64,000 nucleotides of DNA, from the NCBI RefSeq assembly GCF_025398275.1, contig NZ_JAODOR010000003.1, positions 124,001-188,000 of the forward strand. The letters are read 5' to 3'. A model generated the notes under the pieces. The model saw only the letters and a program-made list of their open reading frames with translations, had not been told where the DNA came from and ran no database searches. Source of the DNA: Microbacterium memoriense (GTDB lineage: Bacteria > Actinomycetota > Actinomycetes > Actinomycetales > Microbacteriaceae). The position numbers and the translations under genes are program-made. Every line of letters starts with the position of its first letter. Positions within the stretch are counted from its first letter, which is position 1. Positions 42,127-52,246 of the stretch are shown piece by piece.

Positions 42127-45100
42127 ATGGGTGGAAAGACGGCGTCAGGCGTGGGGAACTTCGACTTCGCGAAGGAGCGGTGGCCGCAGCTGTGGGATGC
42201 GGCACGTCGCGCCGAGGAATACATCAAGGCCGATCCGCGAACGGCGGCCGCGCAGACACGTCGCGCGGCAGAGCTCTTCACCCAGTACATCTACGACGTG
42301 GAGAGGTTGACCCGTCCCTACGACGCGAACTTCGCCCGACTGATCGAGGACCACGACTTCATCGAGGTCGTGAGCAAGGCGCTCAGTGCCAGGCTCGAGG
42401 TCATCCGCCGCATCGGCAACCGCGCGGTCCACCGCGATGAGGACGTCCCGCACGCGACTGCACGCACTGCGCTCGAGGGTCTGCACGTTGTCTTCCTCTG
42501 GATGGACTTCACCTACGGAGACCCGGAGGCGGCCGAGCCGTCGGCGTTCGACTGGAACGCCGTCCCTCCCGCCCCCGCACTGGTCATCACCCGCACCCGG
42601 GAGCAACTGGCCAAGGCCCAGGACCAACTCGAACAGCGCGATGCCGAGCTCATCGAGGCGCGCGAGCGGGATGCCGTGCTCCGCGCCGAGCTCGAGGCTC
42701 TGCGCGCCGAGCTTGCCGCGAACAAGGCGGCGAACACGATCACCCACGCGGGCACGATCGACCCGGCGACCGCGACCGAAGCCGAGACCCGCGCGGAGTT
42801 GATCGACATCTTGCTCGCTGAGGCGGGCTGGCCGCTCACCGAGGCGCGCGACCGGGAGTGGCCGGTCTCCGGCATCCCCAGTGCGTCCGGCTCGGGACGT
42901 ATCGATTACGTCCTGTGGGGCGATGACGGCAAGGCGCTCGCCGTCGTCGAAGCCAAACGCACCCGCGCGAGCGCGAAGGAAGGTCGCACCCAGGCGAGCC
43001 TCTACGCCGATGCGCTCGAGGCCGACACCGGGCAGCGACCGATCATCTTCTACACCAACGGCTACGAGCACTGGATCTGGGATGACCGGCGCTCCGCACC
43101 GCGCCGCATCTCGGGGTTCTTGACGAAGGACCAGCTCGTCCTCGCCATTCAGCGCCGCACCTCGGTGAAGCCGTTCTCTGCGGTGCAGATCGACCGCGAC
43201 ATCGCCGCGCGCCCCTACCAACTCGCGGCGATCCGCGCCGTGACCGATGCCTTCACCGACGGACGCCGTCGCGCACTGCTCGTCATGGCCACCGGCACCG
43301 GCAAGACCCGCACGGTCATCTCGCTCGTCGACGTGCTGCAGCGGGCGAACTGGGTCAAACGCGTCCTGTTCCTCGCCGACCGCACGGCACTGGTCACGCA
43401 GGCCGTCGGCGCGTTCAAGACGCACTTGCCGGACAGCGCCCCGGTGAACCTCGTCGAGGACAAGACCACGGACGGTCGCGTGTACGTCTCGACCTACCAA
43501 ACGATCATGGGCGTCATCGATGCGGGGGAAGACGACCTCCGCCGGTTCGGGCCCGGCTATTTCGACCTCATCATCGTCGATGAAGCGCACCGGTCGATCT
43601 ATCACCGCTACGGCGAGATCTTCGACTACTTCGACGCGCATCTCGTCGGTCTCACCGCGACACCGCGAGCCGAGGTGGACCACAACACGTATCGCCTCTT
43701 CGAGCTGGAGGACGGCGTCCCCACCGAGGCGTTCGAGCTCGATGACGCGATCGCGGGCGGGTACCTCGTTCCGCCGGTCGCGCGGCCGATCGACCTCGGA
43801 TTCATCCGTCGCGGCATCCGCTACGACCAACTCAGTCCCGCCGAGCAAGAAGAATGGGATGCCCTCGAATGGGAGGGTGGCGAGATCCCCGACGAAGTGG
43901 ATGCCGCGGCCATGAACCGCTGGCTCTTCAACGCCGACACCGTCGACAAGGTGCTCGAGGTGCTGATGGAGCACGGCATCCGCGTCGCCGGAGGCGACCG
44001 CCTCGGCAAGACGATCCTGTTCGCGAAGAGCCAAGCCCACGCCGTGTTCATCGAGGATCGGTTCAACGACAACTACCCGCACCTTCGCGGGCACTTCGCG
44101 AGGATCATCACCCATCACTCGGGTCCCTACGCACATCACCTGATCGGCGAGTTCTCGACCCCCGACAAGGCCCCGCACCTCGCGATCTCGGTCGACATGC
44201 TCGACACCGGCATCGACGTGCCCGACGTCGTCAACCTCGTCTTCTTCAAGCCCGTCCACTCGCAGACCAAGTACTGGCAGATGATCGGCCGTGGCACGCG
44301 TCTGCGCCCCGACCTGCTCGGTCCCGGGCGTGACAAGTCCGAGTTCATCGTCTTCGATGTCTGCGGCAACATCGAGTACTTCAACCAAGAGTTGCCCGAG
44401 GCATCCACGACCCGTCCGCGCGGCGTGAGCGAACGACTGGTGTCGGAACGGTTCGCACTCCTGGGCCGCCTCGGCGAGCCCGACGCGGATCTGCGCGAGT
44501 CGCTCATCACCTGGCTGAGTGCACGCGTTGCGGGGATGAACCGCGACAACTTCCTCGTGCGTCGTCATCTGCGCGCCGTTGATCGGTTCGCCGATGCGGA
44601 AGCGTGGCGGCGACCGTTCACCCCTGACGATGATGCGGCCGTCGATGAGCTTTCGGCTCTGCCGTCGGCAGCAGACACCGACACCGATGAAGCCGCCAAG
44701 CGGTTCGACCTGCTCATCATCGCGGCGCAGCAATCGCGCGCCGCGGGTGAGAGCGTGCCACCCGCGCTCGTCTCGCGGCTACGTCAACTTGCCGGCCTCA
44801 TCGGAGAGCAGCGCGGCGTGCCCGTTGTCGAGACGCAGCGGTGGTTGCTCGACGCTCTCGCCGACCCGGAGTGGTGGACAGCGGCATCCGTCGCTCAGCT
44901 CGAAGACGTGCGGGTGCGCTTGCGCGGACTTCTCGTCCTCATCGATATCCGTCACCAAGCGCCGGTGTACACCGATTTCGAAGACACCCTCGGGGAACAG
45001 CGCGAGCTCGACTTCGCCCGCGTGTCGGTCGGGCTCGACCGGCGTGCGATCCGCGCGCAGCTGCTCGCGTTCCTGCGCGAACACGACCAGGTCGTCGCGC

Positions 45101-45522
45101 TGCACAAACTCCGCACGGGCCGCGCGCTGACCGAGTCCGACCTCGCCGAACTCCACCGCATTCTGGTGGAGACCGGCGGAGTGGATGCCGCGACGCTCAC
45201 CGCGAGCGCACACGAAGCCCAGGGCCTCGGACGGTTCATCCGGTCGATCGTCGGGCTCGAACGCTCCGCCGTCGAAGCGCTCGTCGGCGACTTCATCGCA
45301 GGCCCCGGCTTCACGCGCAGTCAGCAGGCGTTCGTCGATCTCGTCGTGAGCGAGCTCACCGTCGAGGGGCACCTGGACACGAAGCGCCTCTACGAGGACC
45401 CGTTCAGTGGTGTGGCACCGCAGGGGCCGGAAACGATCTTCACCGAGGCGCAGATCACCGATCTGATCGAGCGGATTCAGCTGCTCGACCGCTCCGCCGA
45501 TCCCGTTCCCGCGACGGCGTGA
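42127..45522 (+). CDS. hsdR: Type I restriction enzyme R subunit
   Basis: This protein of about 1,131 residues is the motor and nuclease of the type I system. Residues about 10-150 resemble DUF4145. A coiled coil follows (about 155-200; the EQLAKAQDQLEQRDAE run). The PD-(D/E)xK nuclease has RIDYVLWGDD and VVEAKR (about 258-278). Helicase Walker A is ATGTGKTR (about 388) and the DEAH box is about 484. SF2 motif VI appears in QMIGRGTRLRPD. The C-terminal helical domain binds the methylase. Start candidates are TTG 42121, ATG 42127 and GTG 42151; ATG is taken. A TAGCAT -10 is at 42091-42096. hsdR is about 3.7 kb from its operon partners, separated by four opposite-strand genes. Confidence 0.94.
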   Translation: MGGKTASGVGNFDFAKERWPQLWDAARRAEEYIKADPRTAAAQTRRAAELFTQYIYDVERLTRPYDANFARLIEDHDFIEVVSKALSARLEVIRRIGNRAVHRDEDVPHATARTALEGLHVVFLWMDFTYGDPEAAEPSAFDWNAVPPAPALVITRTREQLAKAQDQLEQRDAELIEARERDAVLRAELEALRAELAANKAANTITHAGTIDPATATEAETRAELIDILLAEAGWPLTEARDREWPVSGIPSASGSGRIDYVLWGDDGKALAVVEAKRTRASAKEGRTQASLYADALEADTGQRPIIFYTNGYEHWIWDDRRSAPRRISGFLTKDQLVLAIQRRTSVKPFSAVQIDRDIAARPYQLAAIRAVTDAFTDGRRRALLVMATGTGKTRTVISLVDVLQRANWVKRVLFLADRTALVTQAVGAFKTHLPDSAPVNLVEDKTTDGRVYVSTYQTIMGVIDAGEDDLRRFGPGYFDLIIVDEAHRSIYHRYGEIFDYFDAHLVGLTATPRAEVDHNTYRLFELEDGVPTEAFELDDAIAGGYLVPPVARPIDLGFIRRGIRYDQLSPAEQEEWDALEWEGGEIPDEVDAAAMNRWLFNADTVDKVLEVLMEHGIRVAGGDRLGKTILFAKSQAHAVFIEDRFNDNYPHLRGHFARIITHHSGPYAHHLIGEFSTPDKAPHLAISVDMLDTGIDVPDVVNLVFFKPVHSQTKYWQMIGRGTRLRPDLLGPGRDKSEFIVFDVCGNIEYFNQELPEASTTRPRGVSERLVSERFALLGRLGEPDADLRESLITWLSARVAGMNRDNFLVRRHLRAVDRFADAEAWRRPFTPDDDAAVDELSALPSAADTDTDEAAKRFDLLIIAAQQSRAAGESVPPALVSRLRQLAGLIGEQRGVPVVETQRWLLDALADPEWWTAASVAQLEDVRVRLRGLLVLIDIRHQAPVYTDFEDTLGEQRELDFARVSVGLDRRAIRAQLLAFLREHDQVVALHKLRTGRALTESDLAELHRILVETGGVDAATLTASAHEAQGLGRFIRSIVGLERSAVEALVGDFIAGPGFTRSQQAFVDLVVSELTVEGHLDTKRLYEDPFSGVAPQGPETIFTEAQITDLIERIQLLDRSADPVPATA

Positions 45523-45592
45523 CACTCGCCAAACGATCGGGGCGCATCCGCGGCTCTGCTGCCTCGCTTGTGATCTTGACGTTGGAGAATCT

Positions 45593-45973
45593 ATGAACGA
45601 GAAACCTCCGCAGACGTATGCGAGGAAAAGAGTGCAGGAACTCCCGGGTGCAGCACTCGAGCGCCCCTTCGGCCCGGAGTGGGACGTCTTCAAGGTTCGC
45701 GGCAAAGTTTTCATGCTGTTGACCGAGGTCACGGGGGAACCGATCGTGATCCTCAAGACGGCACTGGAGGACGGTAAGGCGCTCCGTGAAGAGCATGATG
45801 ACATCACGCCGGGTTATCACATGAACAAACAGCACTGGATCACGCTGCACCCGGGCGGAAATCTGTCACAGTCTCTCGTCGACGAGCTGGTGACCGAGTC
45901 GTACCGGCTCGTCGTGGAGAACCTGCCGAGGGCCAAGCGCCCCGTCGATCCGGCGACCTTCGGTCGGTGGTGA
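45593..45973 (+). CDS. MmcQ/YjbR family DNA-binding-like protein
   Basis: This 126-residue protein has the MmcQ/YjbR fold, related to the CyaY/double-wing DNA-binding proteins. The conserved blocks are WDVFKVRGKVFMLL, PIVILKT, and the ending GYHMNKQHWITL...LVDELVTESYRLVV. Members are small, widespread and of unknown exact function. It follows hsdR after 70 nt; whether it belongs to the island or to the ancestral neighbourhood cannot be told. Confidence 0.9.
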   Translation: MNEKPPQTYARKRVQELPGAALERPFGPEWDVFKVRGKVFMLLTEVTGEPIVILKTALEDGKALREEHDDITPGYHMNKQHWITLHPGGNLSQSLVDELVTESYRLVVENLPRAKRPVDPATFGRW

Positions 45974-46002
45974 GTCCAGCTGTGCACCCGGGCCTGCGGG
46001 GA

Positions 46003-46632
46003 TCACCCGATCGGTCGGAGCGCCGACGTGACGACGACGACGTCCTCGCCGAATTCGGCGTCCGCGGCATCCTGCCACGTGCCGTCGTCCCAGACGACCG
46101 AGATCCAGAGCCGACCGTCGCGGGGACCCGATACGAGGTAGTCCGCACCGAGTCGATCCGGGAGCGTATCTTGAATCGCGACGAGGTCGGCCTCGCTGCC
46201 GCGGCCGGGGCGACCTCCCGTCGGGTCTTCGCTCTGCATCGGGTCGTACAGCGCGAGCAGAACGGGCGGCTGGGTCACGGTGATCGCCGACCCGTCGTAC
46301 GTGCCCTGCACGGCGTAGGCGCCCCAGGTGACGTCGCCCGAGTTCTCCTCTCCGTCGACCGCGTCCCAGCTCCAGTTTTCGAGCGGAACTCCGCTGCACT
46401 GCGGGGGATACGACTCGGCGACACCGCCGAGACACAGCTCCGCACTGCCGGCTCGATCCATCACGGTTCCCTGCCCGATCACCTCGCCCTCCGGGAGAGC
46501 GGGGGCGAGAGCTCCCAGTGCCGCGGTGCGATCCGAGCCGGGAGATCCGGCATCCGCCACCGTCGCGCACGCGGACAGGACCGCGCCGGCAACCACGATC
46601 ACGACGAGGGAAGCGAGACGAGGAAGGGTCAT
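46003..46632 (-). CDS. Putative lipoprotein (209 aa), unrecognised
   Basis: The N-terminus is a lipoprotein signal peptide with lipobox LSAC (Cys about residue 22), so the protein is anchored outside the membrane. The mature domain of about 185 residues is acidic, contains two Cys (LCLGG and QCSG segments) that may form a disulfide, and several Trp. No family is recognised. GGAGG lies just before the ATG. It converges on the MmcQ gene and stands divergent from the leuA leader. Confidence 0.8.
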   Translation of the reverse strand: MTLPRLASLVVIVVAGAVLSACATVADAGSPGSDRTAALGALAPALPEGEVIGQGTVMDRAGSAELCLGGVAESYPPQCSGVPLENWSWDAVDGEENSGDVTWGAYAVQGTYDGSAITVTQPPVLLALYDPMQSEDPTGGRPGRGSEADLVAIQDTLPDRLGADYLVSGPRDGRLWISVVWDDGTWQDAADAEFGEDVVVVTSALRPIG

Positions 46633-46697
46633 ACCTCCACAGTGTCGGCACTGCAGGTATCGTCTCGCCCGGCGCGCGGGAGGACGCCCACCGGGTG

Positions 46698-46703
46698 TAC
46701 GCT
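46698..46703 (+). promoter_or_regulatory. -10 element of the leuA leader
   Basis: TACGCT, 6 nt before the leader-peptide ATG at 46710, so the leuA transcript probably starts at the leader peptide's first codon. Confidence 0.6.
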
Positions 46704-46709
46704 TTTTTC

Positions 46710-46763
46710 ATGCGCTTCAGCGGCACCCTCCTTCTTAGCCGCCGCGACGAGACCTCGGTTTAG
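46710..46763 (+). CDS. leuA leader peptide (17 aa)
   Basis: A short open frame upstream of leuA encodes 17 residues with three consecutive Leu codons (CTC CTT CTT, residues 7-9), then Ser, Arg-Arg and a stop. This is the composition expected of an attenuator peptide: ribosome stalling at Leu codons when charged tRNA-Leu is scarce. Actinobacterial leuA leader peptides of this type have been proposed by comparative genomics. It has no Shine-Dalgarno, but a -10 element directly upstream fits leaderless translation. Confidence 0.8.
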   Translation: MRFSGTLLLSRRDETSV

Positions 46764-46797
46764 GGCCTCCCTCGTCGCGGAGCTTCGTCGTTGGCCC
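46742..46797 (+). promoter_or_regulatory. leuA attenuator RNA structures
   Basis: CCGCGACGAG (46742-46751), within the leader-peptide codons, pairs perfectly with CTCGTCGCGG (46771-46780). A competing pairing is possible between GGGCC (46763-46767) and GGCCC (46793-46797), and a part of the first arm can pair with CTTCGTCG (46783-46790). No T-run follows the hairpins, so control may work on leuA translation rather than transcription termination. Confidence 0.65.
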
Positions 46798-46818
46798 CTA
46801 CGACCAGACGAAAGATAG

Positions 46819-48588
<1,770 letters not shown>

Positions 48589-48620
48589 CCCGGCCTCGCG
48601 GCCCCCGCTCCGGCGCCGAA

Positions 48621-48679
48621 ACACCGGCTGTGCACCGAGACCTCTGATTGCAGCGGGTGTCTCGGTGCACACTCGGTGT
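48621..48679. repeat. Long interrupted inverted repeat after leuA
   Basis: A 13-bp perfect stem (48629-48641 with 48659-48671) is extended, past a 2 x 2 internal loop, by ACACCG/CGGTGT (48621-48626 with 48674-48679). The loop is 17 nt. No T-run follows. It could end leuA and TRIC transcription from both sides, or be a copy of an interspersed palindromic element. Confidence 0.7.
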
Positions 48680-48714
48680 CTCGTGGATGGTCGACGCGCC
48701 GGGCCGCGCCGCGG

Positions 48715-49410
48715 TCAGGGGCGGATGATGGGGATCGCCGACGTCTCCACCGCGACCTTGCGGCGGTAGAGCGCGCGCTGTTCGGGCAGGGAGATGTCGA
48801 AGATCACGGCCAGCAGGCGGATGACGGTGGTCACCACGATGCAGGCGATCGCGGCGGCGGCCAGCGGCGCGCCGAGAGCGTGGGCGCCGACGAGGACAAC
48901 GCAGCCGGCAGCGGCGGCGACCGCGTAGAGCGAACCGACGTGCATGATCGCGACGGGCAGCCCCATGAAGACGTCGCGCAGGATGCCGCCGCCCACCGCC
49001 GCGCACACCCCGACGAACACGGCCGGCACCTCCGGCAGCCCGATGGCGAGCGCCTTGGCCGTTCCGAACGCGCCGAAGAGGCCGATCACGAGGGCGTCGA
49101 GCGCGACGATCACCTGGTTGAGCTTCTGGAACACGTTGGCCAGCAGCATGCCGACCAGGGCCGCCGCCACCGCCGTCAGCAGATACCAGTTGCTCTGCAG
49201 GGTCGCCGGTGTGACGTTCAGCAGCAGGTCACGGATGAGTCCGCCGCCCATCCCCATCACGATCCCGATGATCGTCACGCCGAGGAGATCGAGCCGGCGC
49301 TGGCCGACGAATCCCGACGCGAACAGGGCACCCTGCACGCCGCCGAGTCCGACGGCGACGAGGTCTGCCCACAGGGGGATCATGAAAAGCGGCTCTGTCA
49401 CGCCTCTCAT
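48715..49410 (-). CDS. TRIC channel / UPF0126 membrane protein
   Basis: This 231-residue membrane protein has seven or so helices, built as two similar halves. Each has a Gly-rich motif: [16 protein letters not shown] in the first and [14 protein letters not shown] in the second. This is the UPF0126/TRIC signature (GGG-x-xRD). Prokaryotic TRIC proteins form trimeric monovalent cation channels; some relatives act in amino acid transport. It is divergent from recO with 28 nt between start codons. Confidence 0.92.
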   Translation of the reverse strand: MRGVTEPLFMIPLWADLVAVGLGGVQGALFASGFVGQRRLDLLGVTIIGIVMGMGGGLIRDLLLNVTPATLQSNWYLLTAVAAALVGMLLANVFQKLNQVIVALDALVIGLFGAFGTAKALAIGLPEVPAVFVGVCAAVGGGILRDVFMGLPVAIMHVGSLYAVAAAAGCVVLVGAHALGAPLAAAAIACIVVTTVIRLLAVIFDISLPEQRALYRRKVAVETSAIPIIRP

Positions 49411-49426
49411 TGTCCCCGGTGGCGGC

Positions 49427-49434
49427 GATAATCG
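49427..49434. promoter_or_regulatory. Bidirectional -10 between recO and TRIC gene
   Basis: Plus strand: GATAAT (49427-49432), 6 nt before the recO GTG, leaderless geometry. Minus strand: GATTAT (49429-49434), 18 nt before the TRIC ATG. The two -10-like elements overlap, as in symmetric bidirectional promoters. Confidence 0.5.
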
Positions 49435-49438
49435 TTAC

Positions 49439-50167
49439 GTGCCCACTTACCGCGACGAAGTCGTGGTCCTGCGTACCCACAAACTCGGGGAAGCGGATCG
49501 CATCGTGACGATGCTCAGCCGCCGTCACGGCAAGATCCGCGCCGTTGCCAAGGGTGTCCGCCGGACCTCGTCGCGGTTCGGTGCGCGCCTGGAGCCCTTC
49601 ATGGTCGCCGATGTGCAGCTCTACGAAGGCCGCTCGCTCGATGTCATCCAACAGGCCGAGTCGCTCGGGTCCTACGGGGCCGAGATCGCGGTGCACTACG
49701 ACCGGTACACGGCCGCGCACGCGATGGTCGAAACCGCTGACCGACTCAACGAAGCAGAGTCCACGCCGCAGCAGTATCTGCTGCTCGTCGGGGGCCTGCG
49801 CGCTCTCGCGCAGGGAGCGCACGCGTCGCGTTCGGTCCTCGACTCGTATCTGCTCCGCGCGATGGCGCTCTCGGGCTGGGCGCCGGGGCTCGGCGACTGC
49901 GCTCGCTGCGGCCAGGTCGGTCCTCATGACTTCTTCGTCGCACAGCTCGGTGGCACGGTCTGCCGAAACTGCGCTCCGGCGGGCTCGGCGCGCCTCCGCC
50001 CCGAGACGGGCGACCTTCTGCGGTCGCTGATCGCGGGGGAGTGGGATGCCGTGGATGCCGCCTCGGATCCCACCACCGCGTCGGCCTCCGGACTCATCGC
50101 CGCTTACGCGCAGTTCCACTTGGAACGCGGCATCCGCTCGCTGTCGCACCTGGAGGGTGCTCGATGA
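49439..50167 (+). CDS. recO: DNA repair protein RecO
   Basis: This protein of about 242 residues belongs to the RecFOR pathway and helps load RecA onto gapped DNA. The N-terminal OB fold begins [20 protein letters not shown]. The zinc motif is C-x2-C...C-x2-C (CARCG and CRNC), about residues 155-180. The start is the GTG at 49439, because the conserved block begins two residues later and GATAAT lies 6 nt upstream. It overlaps uppS by ATGA. Confidence 0.94.
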   Translation: MPTYRDEVVVLRTHKLGEADRIVTMLSRRHGKIRAVAKGVRRTSSRFGARLEPFMVADVQLYEGRSLDVIQQAESLGSYGAEIAVHYDRYTAAHAMVETADRLNEAESTPQQYLLLVGGLRALAQGAHASRSVLDSYLLRAMALSGWAPGLGDCARCGQVGPHDFFVAQLGGTVCRNCAPAGSARLRPETGDLLRSLIAGEWDAVDAASDPTTASASGLIAAYAQFHLERGIRSLSHLEGAR

Positions 50168-50985
50168 TCTTCCCCGGCCGCACGCCGAAGCCCTACACGC
50201 ACCGCGACGCCGTGCCCTACCGCGCGCTCGACTGGACCGGCATCCACCCGCCTGCCTTCCCGAACGGCGGTGTACCCGAACACGTCGCGATCGTCATGGA
50301 CGGCAACGGCCGCTGGGCCAATCGGCGCGGTCTCACCCGCATCGAGGGTCACCGCGCCGGCGAAGAAGTGCTGCTGGATGTCGTCGCGGGTGCGATCCAA
50401 GCGGGTGTGAAGCACCTCAGCGTCTATGCCTTTTCGACCGAGAACTGGAGCCGTTCCCCGGAGGAAGTCCGCTTCCTGATGGGCTACAACCGCGATGTGC
50501 TCCACCGGCGCCGTGATCAGCTCAACGAGTGGGGCGTGCGGATCCGCTGGGCGGGCCGCAAGCCCCGGCTCTGGGGATCGGTCATCAAGGAACTGCAGTT
50601 CGCGCAGCAGCTGACGGCGGGCAACGACACGCTGACCCTCACGATGTGCATCAACTACGGCGGCCGTATCGAGCTCGTCGACGCGATGCGGCGGATCGGC
50701 GAGGACATCGCCGCCGGTCGCCTCAAGCCCTCGGCGATCACCGAGAAGACCATCCGTCGCCATCTCTACATTCCCGACATGCCCGACGTCGACCTGTTCC
50801 TCCGATCCTCCGGAGAGCAGCGCACCTCGAATTTCCTGCTGTGGGAGTCGGCCTACGCCGAGATGGTCTTCCTCGACACGCTCTGGCCGGACTTCTCGCG
50901 CACCGACCTGTGGGGCGCGATCGAGACCTACCTGCGCCGCGACCGTCGCTTCGGCGGCGCGGTGGACACCCCCACCGGGGAATAG
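50164..50985 (+). CDS. uppS: Isoprenyl transferase (undecaprenyl/decaprenyl diphosphate synthase)
   Basis: This cis-prenyltransferase of about 273 residues makes the lipid carrier for peptidoglycan and wall polysaccharides. The [13 protein letters not shown] block holds the catalytic Asp; [10 protein letters not shown] and [20 protein letters not shown] are the other family motifs. Chain length cannot be set from sequence. The recO-uppS order is conserved in actinobacteria, and the genes overlap by 4 nt. Confidence 0.95.
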   Translation: MIFPGRTPKPYTHRDAVPYRALDWTGIHPPAFPNGGVPEHVAIVMDGNGRWANRRGLTRIEGHRAGEEVLLDVVAGAIQAGVKHLSVYAFSTENWSRSPEEVRFLMGYNRDVLHRRRDQLNEWGVRIRWAGRKPRLWGSVIKELQFAQQLTAGNDTLTLTMCINYGGRIELVDAMRRIGEDIAAGRLKPSAITEKTIRRHLYIPDMPDVDLFLRSSGEQRTSNFLLWESAYAEMVFLDTLWPDFSRTDLWGAIETYLRRDRRFGGAVDTPTGE

Positions 50986-51014
50986 ATCCGGCACCCGCGC
51001 TCGTTACGTCTGTC

Positions 51015-51680
51015 GTGACGGATGCCATCAAGATCGACGTGTGGAGTGACATCGCCTGCCCCTGGTGCTACATCGGGAAGCGCAACCTGGAGAACGGGCT
51101 GGCCGTCGTGGCCGAAGATGCCGATGCTCCGCAGGTGGAGGTGACCTACCACTCGTACGAACTCTCGCCGGATACCCCGGTCGACTTCGACGGCGATGAA
51201 CTCGACTTCCTTGCGGGTCACAAAGGCATGCCGCGCGAAAAGGTGCAGGAGATGCTCAACAACGTCACCGGCGTCGCCGCGGGGTCCGGCTTGGAATACC
51301 GGTTCGACCTCCTGCAGCACACGAACACGGTCAAGGCGCACGAACTGTTGCACTTCGCGAAGGCGCAGGGCGCCCAGCACGCGATGGCGGAGCGACTCAT
51401 GTCCGCCTACTTCACCGAGGGTCGACATGTCGGACGCATCGACGACCTCGTCGCATTGGCGGCCGAGGCCGGCCTCGATGCGGATGCCGCACGCGACGCG
51501 CTCGAATCGGGGCGCCACCTCTCCGACGTCCGCGCCGATCAGGCGCAGGCGCAGGCCTACGGCATCCAGGGCGTGCCGTTCTTCGTGATCGACGGGAAGT
51601 ACGGCGTCAGCGGTGCGCAGCCCGCCGATGCCTTCGCGCAGATCACCCGCCAGGTGTGGTCGGAGCGCCAGCAGGCCTGA
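51015..51680 (+). CDS. DsbA family oxidoreductase (FrnE-like)
   Basis: This soluble thioredoxin-fold protein of about 221 residues has CPWC as active site (C15, C18, in WSDIACPWCYIG). The insertion of helices and the ending GVPFFVIDGKYGVSGAQP fit the FrnE/2-hydroxychromene-2-carboxylate isomerase-like group of cytoplasmic DsbA relatives, with roles in disulfide stress. No signal peptide is present. The GTG at 51015 is chosen as it opens into the first strand. It lies 29 nt after uppS. Confidence 0.9.
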   Translation: MTDAIKIDVWSDIACPWCYIGKRNLENGLAVVAEDADAPQVEVTYHSYELSPDTPVDFDGDELDFLAGHKGMPREKVQEMLNNVTGVAAGSGLEYRFDLLQHTNTVKAHELLHFAKAQGAQHAMAERLMSAYFTEGRHVGRIDDLVALAAEAGLDADAARDALESGRHLSDVRADQAQAQAYGIQGVPFFVIDGKYGVSGAQPADAFAQITRQVWSERQQA

Positions 51681-52184
51681 TCAGGCGGGCAGGCTCGCTT
51701 CGATCGCCGCGACGACCTCGGGCGCGTCGGGTTTGGTCTGCGGACGGAACCGGTGCACGTCACCGGACGGTGTGATGAGGAACTTCTCGAAGTTCCACAT
51801 GATCGGTCCCCGCGAGCCTTCGGCGTTCTTCGCCTTCTTCAACGCCTTGTAGAGCGGCGCGGCGCTTGAGCCGTTGACGCGGACCTTGTCCATCACCGGG
51901 AAACTGACACCCCACGTCATCGAGCAGTACTCGAGGATCTCCTCCATCGAGCCCGGCTCCTGCCCCATGAACTGATTGCAGGGGAATCCGACGACCTGGA
52001 GACCACGGTCACCATACGTCCGCTGCAGCTGCTCGAGCTGCTCGTACTGCGGCGCGAGGCCGCACTTCGAGGCGACGTTGACCACGAGAATCGCCTTCTC
52101 GCCGAAGTCCGCGAGGGTCTTCTCGCCCCCCTCCGCAGTCTGGAACGCGATATCACGGATATCCACGGTCGGTGTCTCAGCCAT
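51681..52184 (-). CDS. Glutathione peroxidase family protein
   Basis: This 167-residue thiol peroxidase has the peroxidatic Cys at C41 (NVASKCGLAPQY), the GFPCNQF block with a second Cys and Gln, and the WNFEKFL Trp/Asn. Because actinobacteria lack glutathione, it most likely uses thioredoxin or mycothiol-linked reductants (inference). ATG 52184 has GGAG upstream, while TATCGT lies 7 nt before it, so leaderless expression is also possible. It converges on the DsbA gene with no gap. Confidence 0.92.
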   Translation of the reverse strand: MAETPTVDIRDIAFQTAEGGEKTLADFGEKAILVVNVASKCGLAPQYEQLEQLQRTYGDRGLQVVGFPCNQFMGQEPGSMEEILEYCSMTWGVSFPVMDKVRVNGSSAAPLYKALKKAKNAEGSRGPIMWNFEKFLITPSGDVHRFRPQTKPDAPEVVAAIEASLPA

Positions 52185-52191
52185 GTTCTCC

Positions 52192-52197
52192 ACGATA
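52192..52197 (-). promoter_or_regulatory. -10 element of the glutathione peroxidase gene
   Basis: TATCGT on the minus strand, 7 nt before the ATG at 52184. Confidence 0.5.
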
Positions 52198-52246
52198 TGC
52201 CTGTGACGGCGCGACGGGCCCGATCTTCTCTGGGAGAATGGACAGG

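Noticed and set aside
42145-44733. Minus-strand open frame of about 862 residues
   Set aside because: It is antisense to hsdR, which has complete nuclease and helicase motifs.
34846-46640. Island as a prophage
   Set aside because: No integrase, terminase, capsid or tail genes are present; the Ltp-repeat protein alone is not evidence of a phage.
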